NCBI RefSeq assembly: GCF_003667545.1
Contig: NZ_RCUV01000003.1
Span: 248,001 to 312,000 of the forward strand
DNA from: Mycetocola manganoxydans
Lineage (GTDB): Bacteria > Actinomycetota > Actinomycetes > Actinomycetales > Microbacteriaceae
Length of the DNA: 64,000 nt
Direction: 5' to 3'
Below, one piece after another: positions 15,126 through 25,600 of this stretch. How positions within the stretch are numbered: the first letter of the stretch is position 1; each line of letters begins with the position of its first letter. The notes beneath the pieces were generated by a model that saw only the letters and a program-made list of their open reading frames with translations, was not told where the DNA came from and searched no databases. A program made the translations under genes and the position numbers.

Positions 15126-18116
15126 TCAGACCAGTTCGAGACTCGTGTCGACGCGACTGTGGCCGGCATCGGTCACGCTGATTCGCAGCTTTGCGGGAAT
15201 CTGCTCCTTCATCGCCTCGACGTGACTGATGAGGCCGATGGTTCGTCCGCCGGAGCGCAGACCGTCGAGGGTCGCCATCGCTATATCGAGAGTCTCCCGG
15301 TCGAGTGAGCCGAAGCCTTCGTCGATGAACAGGGTGTCGAGGCTGATCCCGCCGGCCTGGTTGGTGACGACTTCGGCGAGGCCGAGGGCAAGGGCGAGCG
15401 AGGCGAGGAAGGTCTCCCCGCCGGAGAGCGAGTGCGTCGCGCGAGCCCGACCGGTGTGCTCATCGAGAATCGCGAGCCCGAGACCGGACTTGACGTTCCG
15501 GTACTGCACGCTGTCGTCATGCTGCAGCGTGTACCTCCCGCTCGTCATTGTGCGCAGACGGGCGTTCGCCGCGATCACGATCTCCTCGAGTTGCCCGGCA
15601 AGGACGTACGTTTCGAGTCGCATCCGCTTGGTGTTCGGTTCGTTTCCCTGAACCGCGTTCGCCAGCGCGCGTACCCGGTCGTATTCCTCACGCAGAAGCG
15701 CGGATGCGTCCTGCTCGGCGCGCACCCGCCGGACGATCGTCTCGAGCTGGCGTACCCGGTCACCGAGCAGACCAGACACCTGCAGTGCTGCGTCCCGTGC
15801 CGCCGCTGCGTCGGACAGAGCAGCCGAGGCAGCTTCCAAGTCAAGGAGATCGGCTGGGAGGTCAGCGAGTTCCGGTTCGGCAAGCGTCGAGCGGGCGGAC
15901 GTCACGGACTGGTCATGTTCGCGGATCCGGGTATCGATCGCGGCGATCTCGGCCGAGCTTCGGCGTGACTCTTCGACCACGGTTTCGTCCTCGAACCCGT
16001 TTTCGGCCAGCTGGGTCTGGAGCACCGCACGGGCGGAGGCTAGAGCGTCATCCCGGACCCGCCGGTCGGCCATCGCCTCGTCGAGGGCTTTCGCCTTGTC
16101 GAGGCACGCCTGGATAACCGCCGCTCGGGCGCGAACCGAGTCAAATCCAGCTCGGGACTCCTCGACCCGCCGGCTGACGGCGTCGAGGGCATTCCTGGCG
16201 GTAGTGAGTTCGTCGGTTGCTGCGGAAAGGTCCGCGCGAAGCTGGTCGAGGTGCGTCGTGGCGTCGGCGAGGGACACCCGTAACCGTTCCTGCTCGACCT
16301 CGCCATCGGTCACGACGGTGACCGCAGCTTCGGCCTCCACCAACGTGGTCGTCGCATCGAGAAGTTCCGTCTCGATCTCATCGATCGACCGATTGCCGGC
16401 CGCTGCAGTCGCCTCCGCCAGTTCGGCGACGAGAGCGGAGGCAGCCGAGGTGGCGGCATCGAGGTCAGCCCGCCTGGCAGAGACGTTCTCTTTGGCCGTT
16501 TCGATATCTGCTTCGGAAACAGGCGCGCCATCGCTCACCGCGATCTTCGGATGGTCAACCGAGCCGCAGACCGCGCACGGAGTGTCGTCGGTGAGGTCAC
16601 GAGCCAGTTCGGCCGCATAACCATCGAGTCGCCGGGCGAAAAGTTCATCCTGTGCCCGGGTGGCTTCGGCGAAGATCGCGCTGGCGTCCTTCTCGGCGAA
16701 TCGCGCTTCGATGAGGCGGCGTTCCAGGGTCACGGCGCGCTTGGCGGCTGCGCGTGAAGCGTCGAGTCGCGCGACGCGATCCCTGGCCGATGCTGCACCA
16801 GCGGCGGTCACGCGCGCGGCGGTGAGAACGTCGGCCAGTTCGGCGAGCTGCTGCGGTAGCGCGACCACCAGTGCGCCGGCATCATCGACGGCAGCGGCGC
16901 AGTCGCCGCGGTGCTTTTCGCATGAACGCACCCGGGCGGCGAGGTCGGACAGCGTCTTCTCGTCGCGGAGGACGTCGTCAAGGGAACCGAGGCGGCGGGC
17001 CAGATCGTCGATGATCCGCTCAAGGGCCTCGGCTTCTGGCGCACTCGCGACCGAAAGCTCGACAGCAGCATCGACGGCATTCTCAGCGGCAGCTACGAAC
17101 GCGACCCGTCGCTCCTCTTCGCGTTCTCCGGCTCGCGTACGGGCCTGCTCGGCGCCCCGGACAGCAGCGACGTGGGCCCAGACGGATGCTGCTTTCTGCG
17201 CCCGCTCCAGTGTGCGCCGGTCGGCATCGATCGCTCCGGCGTGCGCGTCGAACGTCTGGAGGATGTCGCGTGCGCTGTCGCGGCGCAACTGGTTCGTGCG
17301 GGTCCGCTGAAGCGCCCGATGCTCAGCATCCGCCGCGGCGTGTTCGGCATCGGCAACGGTAGCCCGCTGGTCGGCCTCGGCCTGGGCTTCGCCAAGCGCC
17401 GCGAGGATCTCGCCGAACCAGTCGAGGGTCGGCTCGGCCGGAACCTCACACTGGGCGAGGCCGGCGGCGTGCTCAGCTGAGGCACGCATGCTGCCCGCCG
17501 TCGACTCGAGTGATGCGCCGAGGGTCTTGCGGCGCTCGGTCAAAGCGAGTTCCACATGCTCGAACCGCGATGTGCCGAACAGGGTACGGAGTACAGCCTG
17601 CCGTTCGTCGTTCTTGGCGAGCAGGAACTCCTGGAAACGGTTCTGCGCAAGCAGGATCACCTGCAGGAACTGGTCCTTCGTGAGGCCAAGGATGCCGTCG
17701 AGTTCGCGCGCGACGTCGACTGGCCTGGCAGCGATGCCGTGCCACTCTCCGTCGGTATTGCGAAACAGTTCAGCCCGGGCCTTTTCGGGTGTGAGACCCG
17801 ATCCGTTCTTCTTGGGCCGCTGGTACTCCGGGGTCCGGTGAACACGGTAGGCGACACCGTGGACGGTGAACTCGAGCTCGACGAAGGTGGGATCAGCGGG
17901 TTCACAATAGTCGCTGCGAAGTTTCGGCTGGGTCCCGTCGTATCGGGGGGCGCTGCCGTAGAGTGCGAAACAGATCGCGTCGAGCAGGCTCGACTTGCCC
18001 GCGCCGGTCTTGCCGGTGATGAGGAAGATGCCGTCGTCGTCGAAGCGCTCGAAGTCGATGATCTGCTCGTCTTTGTACGGCCCGAAGCCGGCGACTTTCA
18101 ACCGCTGGATCTTCAT
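15126..18116 (-). CDS. sbcC: Exonuclease SbcC (Rad50-like SMC ATPase)
   Basis: ATPase partner of SbcD in processing hairpins and protein-blocked DNA ends. 996 residues: MKIQRLKVAGFGPYKDE, Walker A GKTGAGKSS (35-43), Q-loop near LAQNRFQEFLL, long coiled coils, zinc hook TPCAVCGSVDHPK with C514 and C517, second coiled coil, signature LSGGETFLASLALALGLAEV and Walker B LDTLFIDEGFGSLD. Full family length. Its ATG overlaps the sbcD TGA by 4 nt, ensuring coupled synthesis. Confidence 0.96.
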   Translation of the reverse strand: MKIQRLKVAGFGPYKDEQIIDFERFDDDGIFLITGKTGAGKSSLLDAICFALYGSAPRYDGTQPKLRSDYCEPADPTFVELEFTVHGVAYRVHRTPEYQRPKKNGSGLTPEKARAELFRNTDGEWHGIAARPVDVARELDGILGLTKDQFLQVILLAQNRFQEFLLAKNDERQAVLRTLFGTSRFEHVELALTERRKTLGASLESTAGSMRASAEHAAGLAQCEVPAEPTLDWFGEILAALGEAQAEADQRATVADAEHAAADAEHRALQRTRTNQLRRDSARDILQTFDAHAGAIDADRRTLERAQKAASVWAHVAAVRGAEQARTRAGEREEERRVAFVAAAENAVDAAVELSVASAPEAEALERIIDDLARRLGSLDDVLRDEKTLSDLAARVRSCEKHRGDCAAAVDDAGALVVALPQQLAELADVLTAARVTAAGAASARDRVARLDASRAAAKRAVTLERRLIEARFAEKDASAIFAEATRAQDELFARRLDGYAAELARDLTDDTPCAVCGSVDHPKIAVSDGAPVSEADIETAKENVSARRADLDAATSAASALVAELAEATAAAGNRSIDEIETELLDATTTLVEAEAAVTVVTDGEVEQERLRVSLADATTHLDQLRADLSAATDELTTARNALDAVSRRVEESRAGFDSVRARAAVIQACLDKAKALDEAMADRRVRDDALASARAVLQTQLAENGFEDETVVEESRRSSAEIAAIDTRIREHDQSVTSARSTLAEPELADLPADLLDLEAASAALSDAAAARDAALQVSGLLGDRVRQLETIVRRVRAEQDASALLREEYDRVRALANAVQGNEPNTKRMRLETYVLAGQLEEIVIAANARLRTMTSGRYTLQHDDSVQYRNVKSGLGLAILDEHTGRARATHSLSGGETFLASLALALGLAEVVTNQAGGISLDTLFIDEGFGSLDRETLDIAMATLDGLRSGGRTIGLISHVEAMKEQIPAKLRISVTDAGHSRVDTSLELV

Positions 18117-19342
18117 GCGTCGACCCGATCACGCGCGGCAACCGCCGCTGAGTCCTCGGCCGGCTCGTCGTGGTCGGCGCGTTCGACCGCGCTGAGAACA
18201 TCGGCGAGAATCGCCTGTTCCGCCTCCGTCGGGCCGACGCCGTTGCGAACGTGGGCGAGGAACCCGGCAACGATCTCAGTGTCGCTCTGCCCCCGGACGC
18301 GGTCGGAGTAACTGTGGGCGGATGCATCCGTCGTGATGGCCGGGCGGTGCTCGAGGGTGACGCAGTGCGGGAAGCGGGCCTGAAGCCGCCGCATGCCGTC
18401 GAGGGGGCGCACCGTGTCTGTCAGAACCACGGAGAGCCAGTGGTTCTCGAACGGGGCGAGCGTCGCATCCGTCAGCAGGTCGTCGAGCGAACCGGTGACG
18501 ATCTTGAGAGCCCGCGGGATCGGCAGGTCGACCCAGTCAACCGACGTGAGACCCGTCGCGCCGAGCTCGACGAGCCACGCACCGCGGGGCTTCGACGCCT
18601 CGGAGAACGAGTAGTGCACAGGGGCGCCCGAATACCGCACCCGGTCGCTGAGCGCTGAGCGCCCGTGGATGTGCCCGAGAGCGACGTAGTCCGGGCCGTC
18701 GAAGACGGAGAGCGGCACGTAGTCGATGCCGCCCGCCGTGATGTCGCGCTCCACATCGCTCGCGCCGAGATCGGTCGCGTCGACACCGGCAGCAGCAACG
18801 TTCACCGCGAAGCAATGCGAAAGAACGACCGACCGGCCGCCGCGGCGGGCGATGTCGGCACGGACCCTGTCCATCACGAACGCGAGCACCTGTTCGTGGC
18901 TGCGCAACGTGGCGTCCGGGTAGTGGTGGCGGAGCATCGACGGCTCGAGGTAGGGGATGCCGTAGAAGTGCACGGGTCCGGATTCGTCGTCGAGGATGAT
19001 CGGCTGGTCGTGGAGCTCCTGCCTGGTGACGACGTGTACCCCGGCGAGGCCCGAGAACTGGGACATGAAGCCGAGCCTGGTTGCTGAGTCGTGGTTCCCG
19101 CTCGTGAGGACAACGGATGCCCCGGCCTCGCGAATCGCGACGACCGCCTCTTCGAGCACGGTGTACGCCTCTGCAGCCGGGGTGGCTGAGTCGAAGATAT
19201 CGCCGGCGACGACCACCACGTCGACCGCACGCTGCTGCACCTCGACCGCAAGCGCGGCAAGCACGGTACGCAGGTTCGCCAGGGTCGAATGACCGTGGAA
19301 CGTGCGACCGATGTGCCAGTCGGAGGTGTGCAGGATTCTCAT
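18113..19342 (-). CDS. sbcD: Exonuclease SbcD (Mre11-like nuclease)
   Basis: Mn-dependent nuclease of the SbcCD complex. 409 residues. Metallophosphoesterase motifs: MRILHTSDWHIGRTFHG (D and H ligands), VVVVAGDIFDSATP, VVLTSGNHDSATRLGF, VVLSHCFAVN and VALGHIHGRS. Capping domain after ~270. Leaderless start (TAGCGT, 6 nt, ATG) and 4-nt overlap with sbcC. Divergent from the giant-protein operon across a 268-bp region. Confidence 0.96.
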   Translation of the reverse strand: MRILHTSDWHIGRTFHGHSTLANLRTVLAALAVEVQQRAVDVVVVAGDIFDSATPAAEAYTVLEEAVVAIREAGASVVLTSGNHDSATRLGFMSQFSGLAGVHVVTRQELHDQPIILDDESGPVHFYGIPYLEPSMLRHHYPDATLRSHEQVLAFVMDRVRADIARRGGRSVVLSHCFAVNVAAAGVDATDLGASDVERDITAGGIDYVPLSVFDGPDYVALGHIHGRSALSDRVRYSGAPVHYSFSEASKPRGAWLVELGATGLTSVDWVDLPIPRALKIVTGSLDDLLTDATLAPFENHWLSVVLTDTVRPLDGMRRLQARFPHCVTLEHRPAITTDASAHSYSDRVRGQSDTEIVAGFLAHVRNGVGPTEAEQAILADVLSAVERADHDEPAEDSAAVAARDRVDA

Positions 19343-19348
19343 GTCTTC

Positions 19349-19354
19349 ACGCTA
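19349..19354 (-). promoter_or_regulatory. -10 box for leaderless sbcD
   Basis: TAGCGT, GAAGAC, ATG at 19342. Confidence 0.6.
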
Positions 19355-19430
19355 ACCCGGCCCACCGACATCCCTGCACGCGGCGTCCGACGTGTCGAAA
19401 CTCACCCCCACTCGGGGGGCGGGGACGCCC

Positions 19431-19460
19431 TTGACGCTGTGAGAATCGTGTCGCTAACGT
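19431..19460 (+). promoter_or_regulatory. Putative promoter of the giant-protein operon
   Basis: TTGACG (19431-19436), 18-nt spacer, TAACGT (19455-19460): a near-consensus housekeeping promoter. It predicts a ~140-nt leader before the ATG at 19611, containing a CCGGCC-TTC-GGCCGG hairpin at 19562-19576. An ATG at 19461 is in frame but lies where transcription would begin. Confidence 0.55.
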
Positions 19461-19610
19461 ATGGCTCAGGTTCCGTCGCATCTCTTTCCGACGCCTCTCC
19501 GCATCCCATGGCGTTCCCTCTTCTGGCGCCTTTCGCCGGTTTCCTGTGCCGCGCGAGACCACCGGCCTTCGGCCGGGTATCACGAACGTCATCGCGACGA
19601 CGGGGTCATC

Positions 19611-22600
19611 ATGACCGATATCGCAACAGGGTTCCTGCAAGCCATCGAGGCATTCCTCAACACACGCCTCGGCGATATGACGGAGGGCGCCTGGAACGAC
19701 ACAGGACCGTTTCTCGAGGCGGTCGTCACCTTCGACGGTCCGGCCACCGAGGCATCCTTCAACGAGCTCAAAGCCAACATCACCGCGATGGAGCCGATCT
19801 TCAAGGAGATCGGCGAGAAGATCAAGAAACAGACCGACCTCATCAAGAAGATGGTGACCGAGTCGGCGACCGACATCGACAAAGACGACTTCGACATCGA
19901 TGTGGCCGCCCGCGTCGCTATCCGGATCGGTATGGCGCTCGCAGCAGCAGACGAGGCATACAACATCATCGCGACCGAGCTCGCGAAGGATGCCACCGGC
20001 ACGGTCAACGAGGCGACGAGGAACGGGCTTCTGGGGTTGTGGAACCCCTGGGCGCAGCCGTTCAAGGATCTGGGGGCCGGAGCGGGCAACCTCCTCAACA
20101 AGTTCGGCGAACTCATCGGCGTGACCGACCTCGTCGGCGAGCTGGGCAACGTCATCGAGTTCGACCGCGAGGGGGGCGGATTCAAGCTACTCGCGAAGAT
20201 CGCCAAGTCCGGCCCGGTCACGCTCGGTGCCCTCACCCTCGACCAGGTCTCGTTCGAGGCGTTCCTTCAGTTCAGTGATCGGGAAGTGGCGAATCCCACC
20301 GACGCGGAGAAGACGTCTCTCGTCGAACGGGACGGAAAGTTCTACCGCGGCGACGTTGCCATCGTCGGCCTCCGCCTCCGCACGATTCTCCAGCCGGGAC
20401 TGACGAGCGATCCACTCCTCGCCAAGATCATGCCGGGCTCGGCAGAACCGAAATCCACCACTCTCACCGCGATCTCGCTCGACAGCGCGCAGGGCTTCTA
20501 CCTCGGAGACGGGCGGGGTAACGAGAAGGCGATTCTTCCCGTGCGGTTCGCGTTCCCGGGATTCGAACTACGCGAGATGGCTGTCGGCCTCGTCCGTAAT
20601 CCAGCCAGGGAGGTCACCGCGTTCGAGATCACGACCTCGATCGCAGCGACGCTCGGAGACGCGGTCGGCCTCCAGGTCGTCGGTTCGGGGTTCGTCGTCA
20701 CCCCGGAGGGCGTCGCGCAACATCAGGCGGTGTTCAATCTTCCGGTTTCACCGCGGTGGCCGGATGCCATCGGCCTGCGGGTCGCGGCAGGACCGATCAC
20801 AGGCGGCGGCTTCATTCAACGCGTCGAGCGGACATACAAGGTGGACGGCGCCGACGTGAAACGGATCGAGTTCGGTGGAGTCATCCAACTGCAGATCCTG
20901 AACTTCGGCGTTTCGGCCATCGTCATCCTCTCGCCGGATCCGTTCTCGCTCGTGCTGGTCATCGGTGTCCGTTTCCCCACCGCCATCGACCTCGGAATGG
21001 GTTTCACACTCAATGGGATCGGAGGCATCCTCGCCATCGACCGAGGCCTCTCGCTCGAAGCCCTGCGGGCCGGTATGAAGGACCACATCCTCGAGAAGAT
21101 GCTCTTCCCCGACAACCCCGTGGCCGAAGCGCCCAAACTCCTCGACAAGGTGGCGAACATCTTCCCGCCGCGAACAGGCGGCTTCGTCGTCGGCCCCATC
21201 GTCGAACTCGGCTGGGGGTCGCAGGCCAAGTTCGTCGAAATGAAGCTCGGCGTCGTGCTCGCTCTCCCCGACCCGATGGTCGTCATCCTCGGATCCCTGC
21301 GTGTTCGCGTTCCTACGAAAGAAGCCCCGATCACCGACATCAGGGCGGACGTCTTCATCGCCATCACCCCCGAGTACCTGCTTCTGTTTGCAAGCATGCG
21401 GGATTCGAAGGTGGCCGGTTTCAAGATCTCCGGAGATCTGGGACTGTACATCCAGTGGTCCGGCTCCGGGGCGTTCGAGTTCTCTATCGGTGGTTTCCAC
21501 CCCGAATTCGAGAAACTTACCGGGGAGAAACCGAAGCTCGGTGAGATGGATCGGCTGAAAATCGATCTGTCGCCGTCGAAGTCGATCAGCTTCGTCATCA
21601 CCGGATACTTCGCGATCACCGCAGGGTCGGTCCAATTGGGTGTCGACGGTCGGCTCAACGCCGATTTCGCCGTCATTGTGGTGAAAGCGTGGCTCACCCT
21701 CGACATGATCTTCATCTGGTCGCCCCGCTTCGCATTCAAGATCGCTCTCGAGCTGGGCGTCGAGGTCGAGGTGTTCGGCGTCAGCCTGTGCTCCATCACC
21801 TTCCGCGGGTCACTCGAGGGAACGCGTCCGTTCGCCCTCGCCGGTTACGTGAAGGTGGATGTGTGGTTCCTCCCGACCTTCGAGGAGGACCTCGGCCCCG
21901 TCACCTGGGGGGACGCAGAAGCATTGACAGCGCCGGCCGTCGACGCGCTCTCGGTCGCGGCCCAGGCGCTCAACGACGAAACGGCGTGGAAGGTGCCTTT
22001 GCCCGACCACGCCGCACAGCTCGTGACCCTCGCCGAGGTGGAGGACGTCGAAGGTCGAATCGCTCACCCTCTCGCCGGCCTCGAGGTCTCCCAGACGCAC
22101 GTGCCACTCGGGGTCAGAATCTCCCACATCGGTTCGTCGCCGGTCATCGCCGACATGGTCACCATGGGAACTCCCGTCTCCAGTGCGGGTGAAGCCGCCG
22201 CAATCAGCGAGATGCGCGTGCCGTTCCCTCCCGGCCACTTCTTCGATCTCGAGGGCGAAGAACTCCTCGCCAGGTCCGGTTTCGAAGAGATGCAGGGCGG
22301 ATGCCGCATCGCCGCCGCGACGACCCCGAAAGTAGGAGCGACGGCTCAGGAGAACGTCAGCTACCGCACCTACGTGCGCAATCCGGACGAGCGCCTGGTC
22401 GCTGTACCCCTCGACAGCAGCGTCACATTTGCACACTTCGGGGCCGCGTACGTTGCCGCGAGCGTTATCGGGCGGTCCACGAAAGCCTCCGGTAATCCGT
22501 ACCTCGCCAGCACCGAAGCCGACGACTCCATCGCGATCGCCGCCCAGGGGTCGTCCGTCCTGTCGGATGCCGCCACCGGCGTCGCTCTGACATCCGGGCT

Positions 22601-22694
22601 GGGCATCCTCAACGCGACAGAAGCATCAGCCATCCTCGACGCCGCGACCGCCGCAGGCATCGACACGCTCACCCGCACCCATGTGAAGGGATGA
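19611..22694 (+). CDS. DUF6603-like giant protein, first gene of a four-gene operon
   Basis: 1027 residues from ATG 19611 (MTDIATGFLQAIEAFLN), preceded by GGGGT; the in-frame ATG 50 codons earlier adds Arg/Pro-rich sequence that does not look coding. Helical N-terminus to ~130. From ~230 to 775 repeating beta segments dominate, with a DUF6603-type core at about 460-630 (MGFTLNGIGGILAIDRGLS; PPRTGGFVVGPIVELGWG; LALPDPMVVILGSLRV; FEFSIGGFHPEF). A distinct C-terminal region (~790-1027) holds LEVSQTHVPLGVRISHIG and PPGHFFDLEGEELLARSGF. No signal peptide or clear transmembrane helix. The alternating hydrophobic strands suggest an extended beta structure, possibly a groove; that is speculation. Next gene starts 4 nt later. 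Confidence 0.75.
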   Translation: MTDIATGFLQAIEAFLNTRLGDMTEGAWNDTGPFLEAVVTFDGPATEASFNELKANITAMEPIFKEIGEKIKKQTDLIKKMVTESATDIDKDDFDIDVAARVAIRIGMALAAADEAYNIIATELAKDATGTVNEATRNGLLGLWNPWAQPFKDLGAGAGNLLNKFGELIGVTDLVGELGNVIEFDREGGGFKLLAKIAKSGPVTLGALTLDQVSFEAFLQFSDREVANPTDAEKTSLVERDGKFYRGDVAIVGLRLRTILQPGLTSDPLLAKIMPGSAEPKSTTLTAISLDSAQGFYLGDGRGNEKAILPVRFAFPGFELREMAVGLVRNPAREVTAFEITTSIAATLGDAVGLQVVGSGFVVTPEGVAQHQAVFNLPVSPRWPDAIGLRVAAGPITGGGFIQRVERTYKVDGADVKRIEFGGVIQLQILNFGVSAIVILSPDPFSLVLVIGVRFPTAIDLGMGFTLNGIGGILAIDRGLSLEALRAGMKDHILEKMLFPDNPVAEAPKLLDKVANIFPPRTGGFVVGPIVELGWGSQAKFVEMKLGVVLALPDPMVVILGSLRVRVPTKEAPITDIRADVFIAITPEYLLLFASMRDSKVAGFKISGDLGLYIQWSGSGAFEFSIGGFHPEFEKLTGEKPKLGEMDRLKIDLSPSKSISFVITGYFAITAGSVQLGVDGRLNADFAVIVVKAWLTLDMIFIWSPRFAFKIALELGVEVEVFGVSLCSITFRGSLEGTRPFALAGYVKVDVWFLPTFEEDLGPVTWGDAEALTAPAVDALSVAAQALNDETAWKVPLPDHAAQLVTLAEVEDVEGRIAHPLAGLEVSQTHVPLGVRISHIGSSPVIADMVTMGTPVSSAGEAAAISEMRVPFPPGHFFDLEGEELLARSGFEEMQGGCRIAAATTPKVGATAQENVSYRTYVRNPDERLVAVPLDSSVTFAHFGAAYVAASVIGRSTKASGNPYLASTEADDSIAIAAQGSSVLSDAATGVALTSGLGILNATEASAILDAATAAGIDTLTRTHVKG

Positions 22695-22698
22695 ACCG

Positions 22699-25600
22699 AT
22701 GAGCTCACTGGACGAGATCGCAGCGCAGGTCTTCCAGCCGTTGGGCGTAAGCGCCCACAACGTCGTCAAGGACGCGTTCCGGCTGGTCGTGGCCGCCGAC
22801 GAGAAGTTCGTCGAAAGCGCGGTGGCCATCGAGCAACTGGAGTTCGCCTCCTTCGCTGTCGGCGGCCTCTCCGCAGCCGCCGAGCAACCGGCCGCAGGTA
22901 CTGTCCGCTCGGACTCCCGGGTGACGATCCCGCTCTCGGACAGCGCCGGCACTCCGGCGAGCGCTGGACTGACCGTCACACTGTTCGGCCCAGGGGATGT
23001 CAGGGGCATCGACCCTGCGCAGATCGTGCGCCGCTATCCCGCTCCGGGGACTCTCAGCGCCGAAGAGACCGTACTCGCGCACATCGAGTTCGACCGGCCG
23101 GAACTCCCCTGGTCGTTCAGCGCGGCTGCGCCCGTCGGGTCGCTCCGGCCATGGCTCACCCTCATCGTGGTCGAACAAGGCGTCGCTGAATGGGAGCCGT
23201 CGACCGGCCAGCTTCCGGTCCTCCGTGTTCCCCTCGCGGAGTTGCCTCCGCTGGCGCAGACCCATCTCCTGGCACACGCGCAGGCACCCCGAGCGACGAA
23301 CACGTCGTCACTGGCCTTGCGGTTGTCGCCCGAGTACGCCGCGGTGAACCTTTCGCGGCTGTTGTCCTCGCGCGTACTCAAACAGGACACCGACTACATC
23401 GCCGCCGTCGTCCCGACAACGGATGTCGGCGTCCGGGGCGGCCTCGGAGTGACGGGCGGAACCCTCGACCCTGCGTGGCATCCGGCGTCGGACGATCCGG
23501 TCCGTCTTCCGGTTTACGATCGCTGGGAGTTCAGGACCGGTCCGGACGGCGACTTCGCGACCCTCGCTCTTCGACTGCACGGAGTCGTTGCACCGTACGA
23601 AGTCGGCCGCCGGTTCATCGATGTCTCGGAACCCGGCCAGCCGCTTCCGCCTCTCCCCGAAGACGCAACAGGGGCGAAACAGGTGCTGCGCTGCGCGTTG
23701 TTCTCCCCCACACCGGCGCCGACCCCGGAGAAGGCGATCGCCGAGAACGCCACCTGGCCGGATCCGATGATCGATACTCTCCGCGCAGAACTCGACCGTC
23801 CCGCAGAGATCGAGGGGACGCAGGAACGTACAGGGGACGTCCCCGATCTGCCGATACTCGGGCCACACATCTACGCCAAGCTCCACAGGGGCAGCGCGGT
23901 CATCACGGGCACAGACTGGTTCGCGCAACTGAATCTCTCCCCCGTCAACCGCATCATCGCCGGCCTCGGAACCCGCGTCGTCCAGCGGGACCAGGAACAA
24001 CTCATGCAAGCCGCCTGGGCGCAGGTCGGTGAGGTGGAGAAAGCCAATCGAGCCATTCACCTCGCGCAACTGGCCGAGTTGCTCGCGACCCGGATTCACG
24101 TCCGGATCGCGAGCCTGCAACAGGGACGCCTGCTCCAGGTGGCAGGACCGCTCGCCACCCGCGTCTCGCTCACCGCCGGAACCACCCTTGCCGCGAACAT
24201 CGCGGCGAGTGCGACACCGACCGCCGCCGTCTCCGGCGCTTTCCGGCGGGTCACCCGCCCCGATGGGCCAGTCCTCCGACGAGCGGATGCCGCGTCACGG
24301 CGACGCGCCGGATCTCTCGTCGGCACCGATCAGCTCATGCGAGACTTCACCAGGATCTACTCGAATCCCGACGGAATCGGGAGAATCAGCGCCGATGCGA
24401 TCCGCATGCTGGACGCCGCCCTCGTGTCGAAGGCCATCGACGTACGTCCGGAGAAGGTCGGCACGACGCTGACAACAGCCAGCCGGGAGATGAAAGGCGG
24501 AATCGCCAGCTACCTGACGGAGCCGTCGGCATGGAAGCCTCCGCAAGCCGGATTCAGTGTCACCGATGTCATCGTTCGGCAATGGGGCGACCGGATTCTG
24601 CAGGACTCCGCGATCCCGGAACTCAAAGCCGTTCGCGCGCAACGCGTCGGCCCCCTCGCTGCCGAACTGGCGAAGGTGAAAGGAGTTCCGGGGGGAGACT
24701 TCCGGGACCGCCTCGAAGCAGAAGCCGTGAACCTCAACAACGTCATCGTCGGACTCCTCGCCACGGGGCAGGACACGAGCGTCGTCATCGATCCGGTACG
24801 GCGGGACTCGATTCTTCGTGGCACGCCGATCGGTACCGCTGTTGGCCGCGTCCCAGGAGGAGTGCGACTGCCTGCCGCCGGGACCGGACGAAAGGCCGCA
24901 GGCATCCGGGGTCTCACCGAGATTGACCCGTCGCTGCTCCAGCGTGTGACCACACGGAGCAGTCCGAAAACGCGGGACGCCGCACTCGGGAACCTCGCAA
25001 ACCTCGCCAAGGTACGGATCAGCCCGGTACTCGACCGGCTCAATGAGTTGCCGATCGACGTGCTGCGTGCCGAAATGGTGACGCTGGTCGACCCCGGAAA
25101 CCTGCTCAGCATTGACAAAGTTCCCCGTCGAAACACGCTCACCGTGAACAACCTGACGGCTCTGCTCCAGCCCGCCAGCACCATCCGGGCGGCGCTCAAC
25201 GGCCGGCTTCATCTCACCGGGGAACGGGGGCGGGCGTGGTTCGCTCGGCCGTTCATCTCGCCGATCCTTGCCGCCCCGCGCTTCGACCGTCCGATGTATC
25301 AGGCCCTCAACGACTACAGCACCGACTGGCTCGTTCCCGGTCTCGGTCTTCTCCCGGATGACGACTTCGTCACCGTCCTCTCGACCAACAGCGAATTCAT
25401 GGAGGCGTTCTTCGTCGGCCTCTCCGATGAGATGGGCCGCGAACTGCTCTGGCGGAACTATCCGACCGACCGGAGGGGCACGTACTTCCGCCGGTTCTGG
25501 GATGAGCACGACGACGAGCTCAGCCAGCAGATCCACGCTTTCACCCGTACCGAGCTGAAAAGCCACGTCACGGTCGGCGGAAGCGGCGGAAGCGGCCCCC

